Source of the DNA: Udeniomyces pyricola
Taxonomy: Eukaryota > Basidiomycota > Tremellomycetes > Cystofilobasidiales > Mrakiaceae
NCBI GenBank assembly: GCA_039545295.1
Contig: BCIK01000001.1
Coordinates: 1,054,001-1,118,000 of the forward strand
Length of the DNA stretch: 64,000 nucleotides
Direction: 5' to 3'
Shown here: piece after piece, positions 9,866 to 22,801 of the stretch
Position numbering within the stretch: the stretch's first letter is position 1
Layout: every line of letters starts with the position of its first letter
Translations under genes and position numbers: made by a program
The notes under the pieces: model-generated
What the model was told of the DNA's origin: nothing
The model's database searches: none
The model's input: only the letters and a program-made list of their open reading frames with translations

Positions 9866-12527
9866 GATGTTGAGGCAACGAGTGTTTTACGACGAGTTGG
9901 TGGAGTTGATGGCAAAGGGGGTGGATGGATGGGTTAGCTGTTGTGCAGAGGAAGGAGATGAACGTTTGGGGCTTAGCGAGGAGATGGAGTAGTGAAAGCC
10001 AACATTCATAGATTCACATCAAACCGGGGACTGGTCGTCGTGTTTAGTAATCCAGAAGGAGGGATACAGAGCCGAATATAGTGGATGCGCGGAGTCGGTC
10101 CGACCCCATCGGGGTGCTTATACACGTACGAGATTCCTCTTCGATCAATATGTCGAATACTTCAGTATTTCGGTACGCGTATGATATTACCGGTACGAAT
10201 ATATGACATGTCTTGTCAACCCTGCTTCACCCGATATCACGATGTCACCTGCATAAATATCGACGTGAACGCGTCATCGAACTGACCAAATTGATATCGA
10301 TCAGTACGTTCGGCCGGCATTTGCTTCATCCGGTCGTCGCCGTTGCTTTTTTGAATGCTTGCTTTGCTGGCTGGCTAGCCGATATCATCCGATCCTGGCC
10401 AACTGATATATGCATCTGCACTAGTCCCCCCTCCTTGAACCCCACATCCCACACGATCATTCCCACCCATGTCTTCCTGACCAATGCCCTGCACTTGCGC
10501 CTCATGCGCTCACAGACTTTTTCTGGAGAAGGAGAGGGGGGTGTAGAACCCGAAAGTGACCTGGTCGCCTGATGACACTAGATTCGTTTCGCGTCTCGTT
10601 AGATCCAACGTCTTCGAGAAGCACGACAAACACCTCTTGATCGTCCCCTTGCCAAAGCCCTCCTACAAGCACCCGAAAGCTAGTACCTCTACCACTGCCT
10701 TCCCAGACCCCGAACTATCTCCTCTTGTACGCGCACAAACCCCGTTCCTGTATATGACGTCGGTGGATCCGGCATGCCGAACTAACGGCCAACGCTCGAG
10801 AATGACAAGCTGCAGGAAGAAGAACTTAGGCAATAGATCTCGGCCGAGCAGTCGGCGGGAGAGAGAAGAGATGGTGAGAAGGCTGAGAGGCCCGATGATG
10901 AGATGAGGTGAGAGATCACGCTCGAGGCAGAAGGCCAGAGGAATTGGAATCAATAGCTGAAGATGACGTCTGGCCGGCCTGGTCGTACACCGTCGATGGA
11001 GTCGTGACACTTTTCCTGACCTCAGGGTCATTCATGGTGGTCATATCGTTCTATCTGTGCAAGTTGAGAAGTGAGAGATTGAAATGACATGGTTCGCAAG
11101 GTTTCACAGCCAGGGCAGCTGTAACGGACCGCCAGACGGGTCAGCAGTATACAGCATTGATGTTAGTTTCGGAACTACGCGCCGAACGCCGAGCACCAGC
11201 AAGTCTCCTTTCTTTACTCTTTAATTTCCTGATTCTTTCTTCATATATATGTTGTCTATCCTTTCTTGCTTCATTCTTTCTTGACTCAAGATGACTCGCA
11301 GTTTTCCCTTTCTTTTTTCTTTCTCATTTTACGTGCGACTGAACCCGATTGGATGATTGTTAGGGGAACTCAGGCTCTGTTGCGGAACACGTATACATAT
11401 AGTGCTCACATGATGAATATAAGCAGATCCCCGGTGACCGTACAAATCACTCCAGCTGACAGCATCCCGATTGGGTTGGGGATTGATTCGATCGGGGGTC
11501 ATGGATCGGGCTAGTTTCGATGAACTAAAATTTCCTTTTCTCTCCTCTCGCTTTGCACAGATCGTACGCTACGACATATTAGACAACAAAAAGAGCACAT
11601 CATATACCTAAAATTTGTAGTGCATACTTATGCGACCATCCAATACTGAGCGCACACCATGCAGAGCCTGGTTGCTTGTGGCTTCCACACCGGCCCCTTA
11701 TGATCCATATCGTCGATGCAAGTCGATACTATTATTTCGATGCTCGACGCAACTCGACGCATATATGATGCACGCAGCCTAGCGATGGCTTGGTTTGCTT
11801 GCTTGTAGAATGGGTATATCGGATATTGAACTTAACGAATAACCAATAACTCAACGTTCAACCGATCATCAATCGATCATCGACCAAAGTCTACATGTTC
11901 ACACTACTCATCCATCCTTTGCTTCTTGATAGCTTGGGCTGTCGAACGTCGAGCATCGAGCCTCTGAAGCTCTGAAGGAATGGAAGGACCCTAGGAACCT
12001 CATTGATCTTCGATCATCGATCAGGCTGAAGGCAGATCCGCTGTGAGATCGAAACAGGCTCGCGCGCTGACGCGTTGGATGTTGAACGCGTTGGATATGT
12101 TGGACACCAAATAACCAAAGCAGCCTAAAACAACGGGGTCTCCAGGCAATTAATTGTGCCAGCTTGCAAGCTTGCCACAGCGTGTCATCATGACATTCGC
12201 CTCCCCGAAGCGCTCGAAGCTCGACCGGCTCGACCCCTGCCTTTTTATATCGAGCTCGGCGTAATCCGCTAAAGAGTACGAGTCCGCACGCGTCACGGGT
12301 TGGACGCGTTTCATTGAACGTTGTATGTCGAACGATCCGACGCTCTGAACTCATTTTCGCTTGCAACAACATCCTCGCCCTTCCTATCTTGTCTTCGACT
12401 CTTTCCCTCTTCTCTTCCATACCCTTTCTATACCCCTCGATATTCGATCTTCTCCAGCCATACGTCGTGTTTCTCGCCTATCACGCCTGCCCTCGCGCCC
12501 TTCTGAGCTCTCCACCTTTGTTCATCC
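9866..12527. other. 2.7 kb region without a supportable gene
   Basis: This is the space between the divergent cyanase and SGNH-like genes. Open frames here are short and show no recognisable motif or coherent splicing. Several stretches are rich in short GATC/ATCGAT-containing repeats (for example around 11860-11885 and 12005-12025). The last 200 bases before 12528 are pyrimidine-rich, as expected for a promoter and leader. I see no tRNA, rRNA or transposon end. Confidence 0.5.
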
Positions 12528-15500
12528 ATGGACGATTTCAAGCTTCATCAACCTTCCCGGCGCCGAGCGCTGCTCCATCTCTCGATCCTACTGAATCTCG
12601 TGCTTCTTGGAGGTCTGGCACTACGCTCGTATCGACCTGATCTGGAATTCGCTCCTCTCCTGGTCAACTCGTCGCTTCGAAATCCAGCGGAGCAGCCCGA
12701 AGCCTTCCCCGTGCCCGAGCATGCCAAATTGTTCGCTCCCTTACATGGATCAGGACACGTGGTGTCGCATCCCCACTCCCTCCCCCTGTCGGTGTCCTCA
12801 TCCGTACTGGATAAGGTCGTTGAGCAGAGTGGGAGCAACCTCGCACTCAGGCCAGCTCGAGACTGTAAGGCCTGTTCGCCGGAAGACGAGTTTTGTCAAC
12901 AACTTGGGTTCGTTGCATCCGCGACGTCATCACATGGCTTGCTCCGATTTCTCCCCGGCGTCCTTCTTGAAGACACCTCATCGCTCATCTGGTTTTATTG
13001 GCTTGTCTGTCCACCTGATTTATCTCTAGTCCGCATAATCTGGCACGTTCGGTCCTCTACGAAGGAACGAATCTTCGTCTCCGTCGGTTCTTTGCCAAGT
13101 TGCGTCGAGGGGAAGCTGTCACTGTTGCTGCCGTTGGTGGATCTGTAAGCAAGGGTCAAAGCCTGGGATGGGACAATTATCCCAATACAATCTTGTCAGT
13201 ATAGCATGCTCTTTATTGAGATATGTTCATGGGTTGCAGTCATGATCATGTATCAATCCTGATAAATTCGCTTGTCGTGCACTTTGCCCCCCCCCCTCCT
13301 CTGCCGCTCTGCTCTCCTCCCTTTCCTCTCTTTCCCACGGTACCGCTTACTTGCCCCAATCCCTCGGTCTCACTACCAGGCATAACCGAATCTTTGCTCA
13401 TATAACCAAGCTGTTTCCGAACGACAACCACGTTTTTGTCAACGGGGCGAAGAGCGTATGTTGCTATTTACGACGCATATCATTTCCCCTTGCAACGGTC
13501 GAAGAGCCCTGCCTGAAACCGCTTCACTTGAACTGATGTTTCTGATGTTTCTTAGGCAACTGGTTCAGCATATTTCTCAATGTGTTTCCGAGAGCACATC
13601 CCGGAGGAGCCCGATCTCGTACTAGTCGAACTCGGTCAGTAGTGCTTTGAGATCTGTGCCAGACGCAATAGGGCATCCATCGCTTGCGTTGCTAGTTGTC
13701 TTTCGGTCTTTTCTTACTGATATCGTACTTCCAGGTATCAACGATCAGCGTACAACTAGAGATGCGCACTCTTATGAACTCCTTCTTCGAGGTTTGCTCG
13801 ACCTGCCCAGCAGCCCGGCCATCTTGTCAATCTTAACGTTCGGACTTGTGTTCGATGCTCTGTCTACGGGAGGAGAACTGTAAGTTTTCGTCCTATTTCA
13901 TCATCCTATTTCAGTCTGACGAAGAAATCTGTTGGCAACACTAAAGCTAGACGGGATGAAGGTCAAAGAGGAAATGCTGGTTCGTTGTTTGATTGTAACA
14001 CGAGTAGCTGACTCGATCATCTCTTTACTTGCAATCTACTTCTCTTGTCCACGCAGCCATTACGGCATATCCACATGGTAAGTATCTGCTGAGGCATCAC
14101 TCGGTTGATTTCTTCACTCCTATCTGTTCTTTGACACATGCTGATCCGCAGACCACGATGTACACAGGTATGATATCCCCACGATCTCGCTCCGCAACGT
14201 GGTGTTGCCCCAGATAATTGTCCAACCAAGTGCGAAGAATTACTGGATGGGTACCGAAGGCACTGTTTCCGATGATAGACATGTTTGTCGTCCTTCTACT
14301 CTCAATCAACATCGCCTGCTCCGGTGGGGGGAGGGGGGGGGGGGAGGATGATCCGCTGACATAACGCGATTCTTCAATTCTTTTCCTTCAAATAGATGGG
14401 CCTCGTCGCTCACGATGTTCAAGCACACCTCGTCAACCTTTACATTGATCGCCAGATCTGCGAGATGGATCGGCTCGAGGCTGAGGGCAGTCCCCTCCGA
14501 AGAACCGATGGCTCTTGGGTCTATCCAACAGAAGACGAGATCTTGACTCTTCCTCGAGTACGTTGCGCTTTTTGCTTCCATTCCAGTGTCACTTTGCTCC
14601 CTTAGTCCAACATTGGGTGCTGATTGGGTCTCTCCCTAACTTTATTACTCTCGTTGTTTCGATAGTTGCTTCTGACGGAAGACTGGGACAACGACCGAGT
14701 GACGCCCAAGATCGTGTCCACGTGCCGCTCGACGTCATCGTCGAAGCACCCGCTCAAGCCATCACAGAGCGACGGTTGGGCCGAGTGGAAGGATGACTTC
14801 AAGAAAAAGGTTCGTCTCTGCTCTTGCTGTCACGTCCTTTGGGGTCTTTTCCTCTCGCTTTCATCCCGTGCGACAACCATGAGCTTGGTTGCCTTTGCTA
14901 AACCCGCGCAATACATCCTTTCGTTCCATCCCTCTTTTTGTTGTTATTGTTCTCATCCTCCCTGGTTCGCTTGCCTCCTCCAGCCCTACATCATGTCCAA
15001 CAAACCCGGCTCGACCGTCTCGTTCGACATCGACGTGGCTCAAGGCAAGATTGAGCTTTCTTACCTTCGTTCCGCCAGCTTTGGCTTCGGTATCGCCTCG
15101 TGTTGGATTGACGACAACGAGGCGCATAGCATGGATCTCGATGGGTACTGGACCCAAACGACTAACATTGCCCAGTATGTCTCATCAAAATCATGACGAG
15201 TCATCGTGCTTCATTCTTTCAATGGTTCAGAGATACCTCAACTGACTTTGTCGTCCTTTCCCCTCCTCCCTCCCCCTCCAAAATCATCGTCCGTTCTCGT
15301 TTTCCTCCTTGCTTTATCTTCCATCCTTCCCTCTACTGTCCTCGTTCCATGCGATTCTCTTCTTTTTCAAAGCTCAACCGTTCTCGCCAACAAACTCACT
15401 CCCGGTCCACACATCGTCCATTGCAAGCTGACCGATCGCACGAACGACCCGAAAGGCGGGCACGAGTTCAGAATCATTGCTCTCATGGCGTACGTAATCT

Positions 15501-15626
15501 ATCTCTTCCAATCCACTTCCCCCCCCCCTCCCCCCTCTCCTCCTTTCCACTCAATGTTTTATTAGGCGAAGACTTTGCGTGAACACGAAGGGGGTCGTAT
15601 CGGACACAAAAGTTTCCAGAAGCTGA
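12528..15626 (+). CDS. SGNH-hydrolase-like type II membrane protein
   Basis: Twelve exons (12528-12907, 13030-13194, 13380-13455, 13556-13634, 13735-13879, 14057-14077, 14168-14282, 14396-14557, 14666-14809, 14984-15174, 15373-15489, 15566-15626) give 551 aa. A basic N terminus is followed by one membrane segment (LLHLSILLNLVLLGGLAL), so the bulk is probably lumenal or extracellular. The catalytic-like blocks of SGNH/GDSL esterases are visible: VGGSVSKG (near residue 163), NGAKSATGS, VELGINDQR, and DDRHMG late in the domain. A C-terminal beta-rich part follows (KPGSTVSFDIDVAQGKIEL, GGHEFRIIAL). Basidiomycete members of this kind are large secretory-pathway proteins, some linked to glycan O-acetylation or capsule, but the substrate here is unknown. 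Exon 6 is only 21 nt. Introns 1 and 9 use GTTCGT donors. Confidence 0.82.
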
Positions 15627-16654
15627 ACGTAAAATGCCAAATTTCCTCTCTTTTTCTCCGGCACCTCATGTTTCTTTTTCCCTTCCGACCCTGGTTCCGA
15701 CAATTAGTATCTGAATGGACGGTTAGCATCGTGACCATCAACATAACTGCTGTATTCCATCCTTATCTCACAATTCCGTGTATCGGCTCTCCACCAACCA
15801 TCTCTCCGCTTTCCCGTCCATCACACTACCAGCTAGCTAGGATCAGAGCAAGCCTGGTCTTTCTCTTACCTACCCCTCCCTAACCCCTTTTTACTTTGTT
15901 TTCACTCGACCAATCATATCATCATAATATCTCGCTTCTCATCCTACTAATCCTTTCGATCTTTTCTCTTATCATATCTTCATTTTGGGGCTTTGAGATG
16001 TTGTTTCGTTTCTTGGAAGCCGGTCTTTCCTTGTTTTAATCCCTGCCTTTCTCTCTATCTCTCTCATACTAGATCCCTCTCTTTTTATTGATCTCCTCTC
16101 TCTGGTAAAACCCAAACCGATGAGAAATCCTAGATCTGATGCCGGATAGATACCATCTATAATAGCGCGCGCCAAGGACCGGAATTTCCTTCTTTTTCGA
16201 GATTCTAAGCAACGGATCCCGATAACGATAAAGCACATTGATTGATATACATATATATATATATAACGATACATGTTTCTTTCCTGATCGATAGGCCGGA
16301 ATAACAGCGCAGCGCGAGGAATTGAGGGAAGACGGGGGGATAGGTAAACTAGCAAGGAGTACTATATACATACAGCACGGCATGTTTGAGGCGAAAGCGT
16401 AGTGGAGCAGGGTGCAAGCAGCATACCAAAGTAGAAAAAGCTACTATACATTGTTCTTTTTTTTTTTTTTTGTTTCCTTTGTTTATACTCCTCCCCTTTT
16501 CTTGTTTAATTACTACAGTTGTCAGTTCTCCCACAGATTCCGAGGTCCTCAACTACCCTTCCCTCTTCTGATTTTCTCGCTCTGTCCTGCCGCTTGCCAC
16601 CCTCCCTCCCATCCTCCTTTCCTCAATTGTACCCCTCCTACCTCCAGACAACGC
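15627..16654. other. Convergent intergenic region
   Basis: The 3' flanks of the SGNH-like gene and the Lam-type gene. It includes a short (AT)n tract near 16250-16263 and a T run near 16457-16472. No gene is supported. Confidence 0.6.
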
Positions 16655-19600
16655 CTAATGCTTGCGAGCGTGTTGAGCAAACGCCTGTCCGGCCGTTCCC
16701 GGCGCGACGGGCGGCATGACCGGAACAGGTTGGACGTGAACCGCACCCCCCGCAACATGCTGCTGCTGCTGCTGTCCTCCTCCCTGACCCCCTACCGCAG
16801 CCGCGTTCAACCTCGCCAACGCATTCCTAACACTCTCCCATTCTCTCTCCATCTTCTCCAATCGTTCCATCGCCGAGACGGCTTCGACCGAACTCTGGAA
16901 CCCAGGCGCGGGGGCTTGGTGGTTGTTGTTCGGGGTTGGCACGACGGGTTGGGAGTAAGGAGGGGCGACGCCATAAGGCGGGGATGCCATCATATTCGGG
17001 TATTGAGGAGGAGGAGGCATTCCGTTAGATTTCCCTTTCCCTCCTCGAAGCATCATCGAGCTCAGGTTCCAAATCGCAAAGACAAGGACGAGACCCAAAA
17101 GGGCCGTTCGAACCAAATCCTCCATCACCCAATCGAGCGTCGAATCCAAAAGACTTCCTCCTCCTCCCGAAGCCGAAACGTCTTCGGTAACTTCATGGTG
17201 AACCTCTTCGGAACCGGCCCCATTGACTCGGGTCTTTTTCTGGACGGTCTTGCTTCGAGTCGCAGTGACTTCCTCCTCCTCGTCGTCGTCGTCGTCGTGG
17301 GAAGAAGGGACTTGACCGGGGATGGCGAATTCGGTCGGGTGGGCTTTGATGTACGCTTTCACGGCCTTTGACATTTCACCGTTGTACTTCTTTTGACCGG
17401 CGACGGATTGAGAGTTGATCACGGCTAGATGGCAAGATCGAGAATTGAGATATGGCAGTAAGGGGTCAGGGGGAGAAAGGTGACAAAGAAAAGGGGGAAA
17501 GTGAGGATTGAAAGGACGACAAAGATAACCCGTCAGCCATCAGAACGACAAGATTTACCCCAAAGAAGAAGAGAAGAAAGAGGGAGAAATTCTTCATGAG
17601 AAGGGATCGAAAAAAAAGACACACATTTAAGCATCGACCTGCCCGTCCATTCGACTTCTGAAGTCGCCTTGACGCGAGCTCCTCCCTGAGGACCCCCAGC
17701 CCAGGTAATGACTGTCTTCGTCTTGACTTTGAAACTGAGTGAGGAGGAAGATGAGACATCGAAGCCACAGCAAGGGAACGTAGAAAAGGGGTCAGACCAT
17801 CTTCCAATTCAATGTCCAATCCCACCATCTATATGGTCTGAGAGATCTCAAACGACGGTTCTCTGCAAGCAATATATTCGTATGATATATATATATATAT
17901 AGTGAAACAGGACTCACGACTTTCCACTGGGCACCTCTGGTGTTTGGGTGATAGTGACGACGCCGTACCAGCTCTCTGGGTCCTGATGGATGATCTCATC
18001 CGTAAAGACGCACTTGGCCGAGGATGGTCCGACGGGGGCGTTAAGGGGCTTGAGGTACTCGTACGTTCGCTTGGTACCGTTCCAAGGCTTCATCTCAATG
18101 TCCGACCCTCGCGCGCCAGTCGCAGGGTCTTGAGAGGTTGGTCAGACATGTAAAGAAGAAGGTCGTGGAATGCGGACAAATTGCAGGGTATCAAAAGATG
18201 TCAACTTCAGAACACACGAGTTGAGAGTAGGAAAGAAAGAAGGGATCAAATGGGGAGGGGCATTGACGTACCCGTGAAACCCTCCTTATCCCAAATCGAC
18301 TTGAGGAACGTCTCGTTGTTGTACATGAGGTTGAAGAGCTTCTCCGGCGTCGTCGGGAACCTAAGCACGTCAACAACAAGGAAAGCACATGGGTCGTGGT
18401 CGATCAGCGGTGATCTAATATAACTCAAAAAAACACATCATTTCAGGCCTATCTGGCTCTCATCCTTCTTTTTCACTTACCGAGTATCCAAAGCGAGCTC
18501 AGGGAAGTCTGGAGTGTCGGCCTTGGTAGCTGGGTGATGAGCGACCTGCTCGGCAGTCTTGCTGAGATCCTCTCCAGCGGAAGCCCCTCCGCCCTCCGCA
18601 GGGACCTTCCCATTGAGGCCAGCAGGAGCCGTAGCGGCGCTGCCCGCTCGCTGTCGGTGAGCCGATTCAGCAGCGGAAGAAGCACCAGTGCCGACGGGAG
18701 CTGACGCGGTCGAGTCGGCATCGGAATCGGCCATGGGAGATCGCTGGGAAGAGAGCGAGCTTGATCGGTCTCGAGAGATAAAGGAGGAATAGGCATCAGG
18801 GGCTTGTTGACGCCAGACGGCCATGATGATGTCAAGTGTCGCATCTCGGTTAGGAAGAGTCGAGAACATGTACTACAAGGGCACAGACGATACAAACAGA
18901 AGCAAAAAGTGGATCAAGGCGCATTTAGTCAAAGCCAGGCGCCTCGAGGTAAAGGATGCACATGGAAAAATCCTAGATGTTCTTTCTTTTCTTTTTTTTT
19001 TTTTTTTTTTTTCTCACCTCGGTACCATCCTGGACAGTCAACTCGATGGCGTTGGGAATGATTTTTGCCGTCATCTTGGGCCGACATCCAACGACGGAGG
19101 TCAAAGGGAAATGAACCTGGTGGAAAGCAGGGCAACGGATCAGGATGAAAGATCAAGTGAGCCAACAAGAGCAGTGGTTGATGACGTAAGGGCAAAGCAA
19201 GGTGTTATCCACGTCTCGTTCATCTCATTCGGACGGATCGCGCTATTTACCTTGGTCTTGAAGCCTGTCGAAAGCAGACGAGCTCGAATGTGAGCACTTA
19301 GATCCAGAGATCTAGAGACTAGAGAGTGTCACAGAGAGGAGAGAAGAAGAGGAAGAAAAAAAAACAAGAGATGTGGATTGCGCGACTGACCGAGAATATT
19401 GGACTTGAACGCAACCGAACGAGTCGAAATGTAGATCCTGCCGTGAACGAGGATCTCCTTGGCCAACGCCGCTCCGTGAGCTGGTAGAGTGCCGGATGAC
19501 AGGTCCAAGAGAAAAGATAAAGAAGCAAGTGAATCGCAGGCATAAAAGCAGAAAGAGACAGTCAGATATATGTTCGTGTCGCGACGCCTACGCCAAGGAA

Positions 19601-20087
19601 AAAGCCGCTAGGCGACAGACAGCGAGGGCTGCGAGATAAAAAAAAAATTCGCAGAGAAGGAAGCCAATATATAGAGTTTTTTTTTTTTTTTTTTTTTGGC
19701 TAACGTACTGTCGACGAGCTCCTCATCGTCCTCCAGATCGAATGCCTCCCTCCATTCTTTGGATCTCTTGTCGCTAACGGAGCCGTTGCTGATGATGGAA
19801 CTGTTGGTGTCGACGCGCTCGAGTTCGGGGTTGCTGTTCATCGAGGCGGCGTCATCGTATGGGTCGGATCGATAGGCTGGCGTGGGGGTGACGAGGTTGG
19901 AATCGATGGCATCGTTGTCTGTCGCGGAGGTTGTGTGGGCAGAGGTCGGGGTATAGACGGTCGTGCTGGCATCAGCCGAAGTAGGGGGTGCGAATGTCGT
20001 CGTCGTCATGGGAGGAAGAGGAGCGGTCGTGGTGGTGGTGGAGGTTGCGCCGAGAGGAGTGCCCGTGAATTCGTATTGAGCCGACAT
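16655..20087 (-). CDS. GRAM-VASt domain sterol-transfer protein (Lam/Aster type)
   Basis: Nine exons (19709-20087, 19391-19480, 19251-19264, 19018-19116, 18481-18872, 18272-18360, 17918-18128, 17625-17734, 16655-17424) give 717 aa. After a disordered N terminus comes a GRAM domain (EILVHGRIYISTRSVAFKSN, FKTKVHFPLTSVVGC, IIPNAIELTV; about residues 110-260). A VASt/StART-like domain follows (FPTTPEKLFNLMYNNETFL, NGTKRTYEYLKPLN, TKTVITWAGG, EVEWTG; about 320-480). Then an acidic linker, one membrane segment near residues 560-585 (RTALLGLVLVFAIWNL), and a Pro/Gln-rich tail with a short coiled coil. This order matches yeast Lam/Ysp and animal GRAMD1/Aster proteins, ER-anchored carriers that move sterol at membrane contacts. 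A 14-nt exon (19251-19264) lies in the middle of the GRAM domain. Confidence 0.88.
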
Positions 20088-20696
20088 TGGGATGCGGCAG
20101 ATGGGCTGTTGGTAAGGGAGTGGGTCTGGGAGTGTAGGATTGAGGAGATGGATACGGTGGGGATGGGGTGAGATGGTGTCGAGAAAGAGCGAGGGAGAAT
20201 GAGGAACTGAAACGGTTCAAGCTTTCGAGAATGACGTCGTCGGCGAGCGTCTGCAATCTGGCCTCTGGGCCGGCGGGCTTGTGCAAGATCGACCTCTTCC
20301 TGCTTCCTCGGCCGGCCCAGCGTCCCGGTGGGTGGGTTGCGTGGCGCGCAAGCGATTCAAATAAGCATTGATTCGTCCGGTGCTTACCCGTCGCATTACG
20401 TCGCACGGAGTACGACGTCGCCGCAGAAATATGTATCGTGTTTTCATGTGGGCCCTCATATATACATAACATTGAACATGATGGAGAAAACCCGAATCAA
20501 CAACAGATATCATATATACATACGTTATGGACATATCGACTTGTTATATATATGCCACGATATGCCCTCGCACAACAAGACCCACATTCTCACAACATAT
20601 ACGAGTGAAGAAAAGAAACAACGTTCCTGGAACTACTAGTTATATCCACAATGACTCGTCTAAATCCTGCGTTTCTTCTTTCCTTGATTAACCCAT
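20088..20696. other. Intergenic region
   Basis: Promoter side of the Lam-type gene and 3' flank of the LRR gene. AT-rich TATATA stretches occur around 20456-20560. No gene or RNA is supported. Confidence 0.5.
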
Positions 20697-22442
20697 CTAC
20701 CCATCCCAAAACCAACACTCAGTCTCTTTGAGGAACCTCTCCCTCGCCTCCAGCAGTCTGTGCAGCGTCTCGTCATAAGTGCCTTCTCTGCCTGCTGCCG
20801 GATCTTGAGAGCAGAGGGAGTAGTCCCCAGCAAGGGTATCTCTTCTGCCCGCCCATTTGGACACCTAACGGCCCAAAGAGGGTGCCATGAAACAAGACAC
20901 GAATTACATTTCAGCATCGCTGTGTAGACTCATCCTCAGCCAAGAAAAACGAAGAGATATTCAAAACGACTCACCGCGACGATCTGCCTCTCTGACAAGG
21001 CCCCAGGAGCTATCAGACCAAAGATTGGTTGGAGGAGTTCCATCGGAAGGGCAAGGATAGGGAATCGGCCCCGTGACGTCTTGGTCGCCGCCGACGGTAC
21101 AGCCTGGATCGAAAGAGCGGCAAGGTTTGGATCTGAGGATAAGGGGGAGAGATCATGTTGAGATAGGCTGGTCGACATGGTTACCTTCTCCTCACAAGCA
21201 CCGTCGATACCGTGCAACAGCACCCTTGCGACCCTCAAGACATCACAGGCGCCATCTCGCGTTCGGGTCTTGAGCTCCAAGTTGCGTCGAGTGAACCTCG
21301 TTACGCCATTCTGCATGACGGGTGAGTCCGAAGAACACCCATACATTTCGAGTCGAGTGATAAAGTGGTTCTGGCTTGCCAGCGTTTGGAAGATTGCATA
21401 GACAAGCTGGGCTCCAAACGGGTTCGCGTTGAGTGTGAGAGATTCGAGCCCTCTTCTTCGACAAGAGACCGTCGACGAGGGCGAATTGGTGTGTGCAGGT
21501 GGGTTGTTTGAGGCGGAAGTTGATACTGCAGAAGGGAAGGACGTGCTTGGAGCGTAGGGAAATGCGACGAGGGCGAGAAGATAAGGAGCACTGCCAGGCG
21601 AAAGCTCGATTTCGTTGAGAAAGAGATGCCTGAGTTGAGTAGAAGAAGTACCAAGTCGATCGAGAAGGGCCGAGAGCAGTCCATCGATAGGAGGTGAGCT
21701 GGTGCGAGTGTTACCATCCGAAGAGGATGGCTTACCCAGATCAGGGTTAGTCGAGAGACTGAGAGTGTGAAGCGTTGGATGGGAGAGGACGGCGTTGAGA
21801 AAGGACGGGGGGAGACTGCCGAGGGCATTGTTGGTCAAGTTGAGCGTCTCTAGAGATTTGAGTGTGTGAAGGTGCTGGGCGAGAACCTCGAGAGAAGGAT
21901 TGAAATCTACGGTTGGATATAAGAGTATGGTCCAGGATGATTGAGAAATTCTATTGGTCAATCGAGTGACACTAATCAAGAAAACGGACAAGATTGCGTG
22001 GTCCCGGACATCTTGGACCCTGCGGACAGGTCATGCTCGCGACGAGGTCACTTACCAGATGATCCAAGGCCACAGTTGACGAGTTGTAGTTCTCGGAGAG
22101 AGCAACTCTGGGGTGGTTCTCGGCCGACCGTCATCATGGAGGTGATGCCTGCGAAGAGGGCATCGATACCTTCGGGTCCAAAGAGGGGGTTGTGAGAGAG
22201 ATCGAGGGTGACGGTGTGCGGCTTGAGTTGATAGGTGATCTCGAGACCTGAACAGACGGGGTGGATGATAAAACAGAACGAAGACAGTGAGTAAAACGGA
22301 TGAGACAGAAATACACAAGACAAGCGTTCATGACCAAACATCAATCCAGGGAATGCAAGGAAAGGAAGAACGATCGGATCTGACCTCCCCGAGCCCCGAC
22401 GAGCTGCCTCTCACGCAGGCTGACAAACTTGTTGGCATTCAT
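20697..22442 (-). CDS. Leucine-rich-repeat (RNI-like) protein
   Basis: Four exons (22385-22442, 22056-22247, 20975-21906, 20697-20864) give 449 aa. Repeats of the ribonuclease-inhibitor type are visible: TVTLDLSHNPLFGPEGIDAL, SLRELQLVNCGLGSSG, SLETLNLTNNALGSLPPSF, TLHTLSLSTNPDL, QLRHLFLNEIELSPG and GLESLTLNANPFG. They are followed by a C-terminal region without repeats (PILALPMELLQPIFGLIAPG, then a last exon ending in ETECWFWDG). The PMELLQPIFGLI stretch resembles an F-box-like segment, but placed C-terminally and weak. LRR proteins are binding scaffolds; the partner is not deducible. The start (MNANKFVSLRERQLVGARG) is the only ATG fitting the first exon. The gene is divergent from RAD6. Confidence 0.75.
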
Positions 22443-22801
22443 GTTGGATTCCATCGGATCAAGCGCTGGCCAGACAGGGGATGCTTGGTGGATGGGTGAT
22501 GGACAGGATGGATGATCTAAATGGCGTGGTTGTTATAGTCCGATGGGTGGTAAGCTGAGTTGAGCATATGTGTGGAACAGTAGTTGATAACGAGATGATG
22601 ATATATTATCGTCATCTGTGATGATGTGTGTAACAACTGCGTGAATGGTGGGCGGCCCCTTTCTCGTTCTGTCAAGTGTCAACTAATAGCAGCTGCAGTT
22701 AGCTTGCGCCCAACGCCCAGCCCAGCCTCTCTCATCAACTCGCCTCTTGAACCCCCTGGCTGCCTCGCTTTCCTCACTCCCCATCACATCCATCCTACAT
22801 C
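22443..22801. promoter_or_regulatory. Divergent LRR-RAD6 intergenic promoter region
   Basis: About 360 bp separate the two head-to-head starts. The RAD6-proximal 100 bp is C-rich and pyrimidine-rich, as fungal leaders often are. No defined operator-like motif is visible. Confidence 0.5.

Noticed and set aside
10556..11031. Overlapping open frames on both strands in the gene-poor region
   Set aside because: Neither frame shows a domain, start context or splice pattern like the neighbouring genes.
11908..12420. 170-codon open frame on the minus strand upstream of the SGNH-like gene
   Set aside because: It overlaps the pyrimidine-rich leader of a clear gene on the other strand, has no recognisable motif and no splice support.
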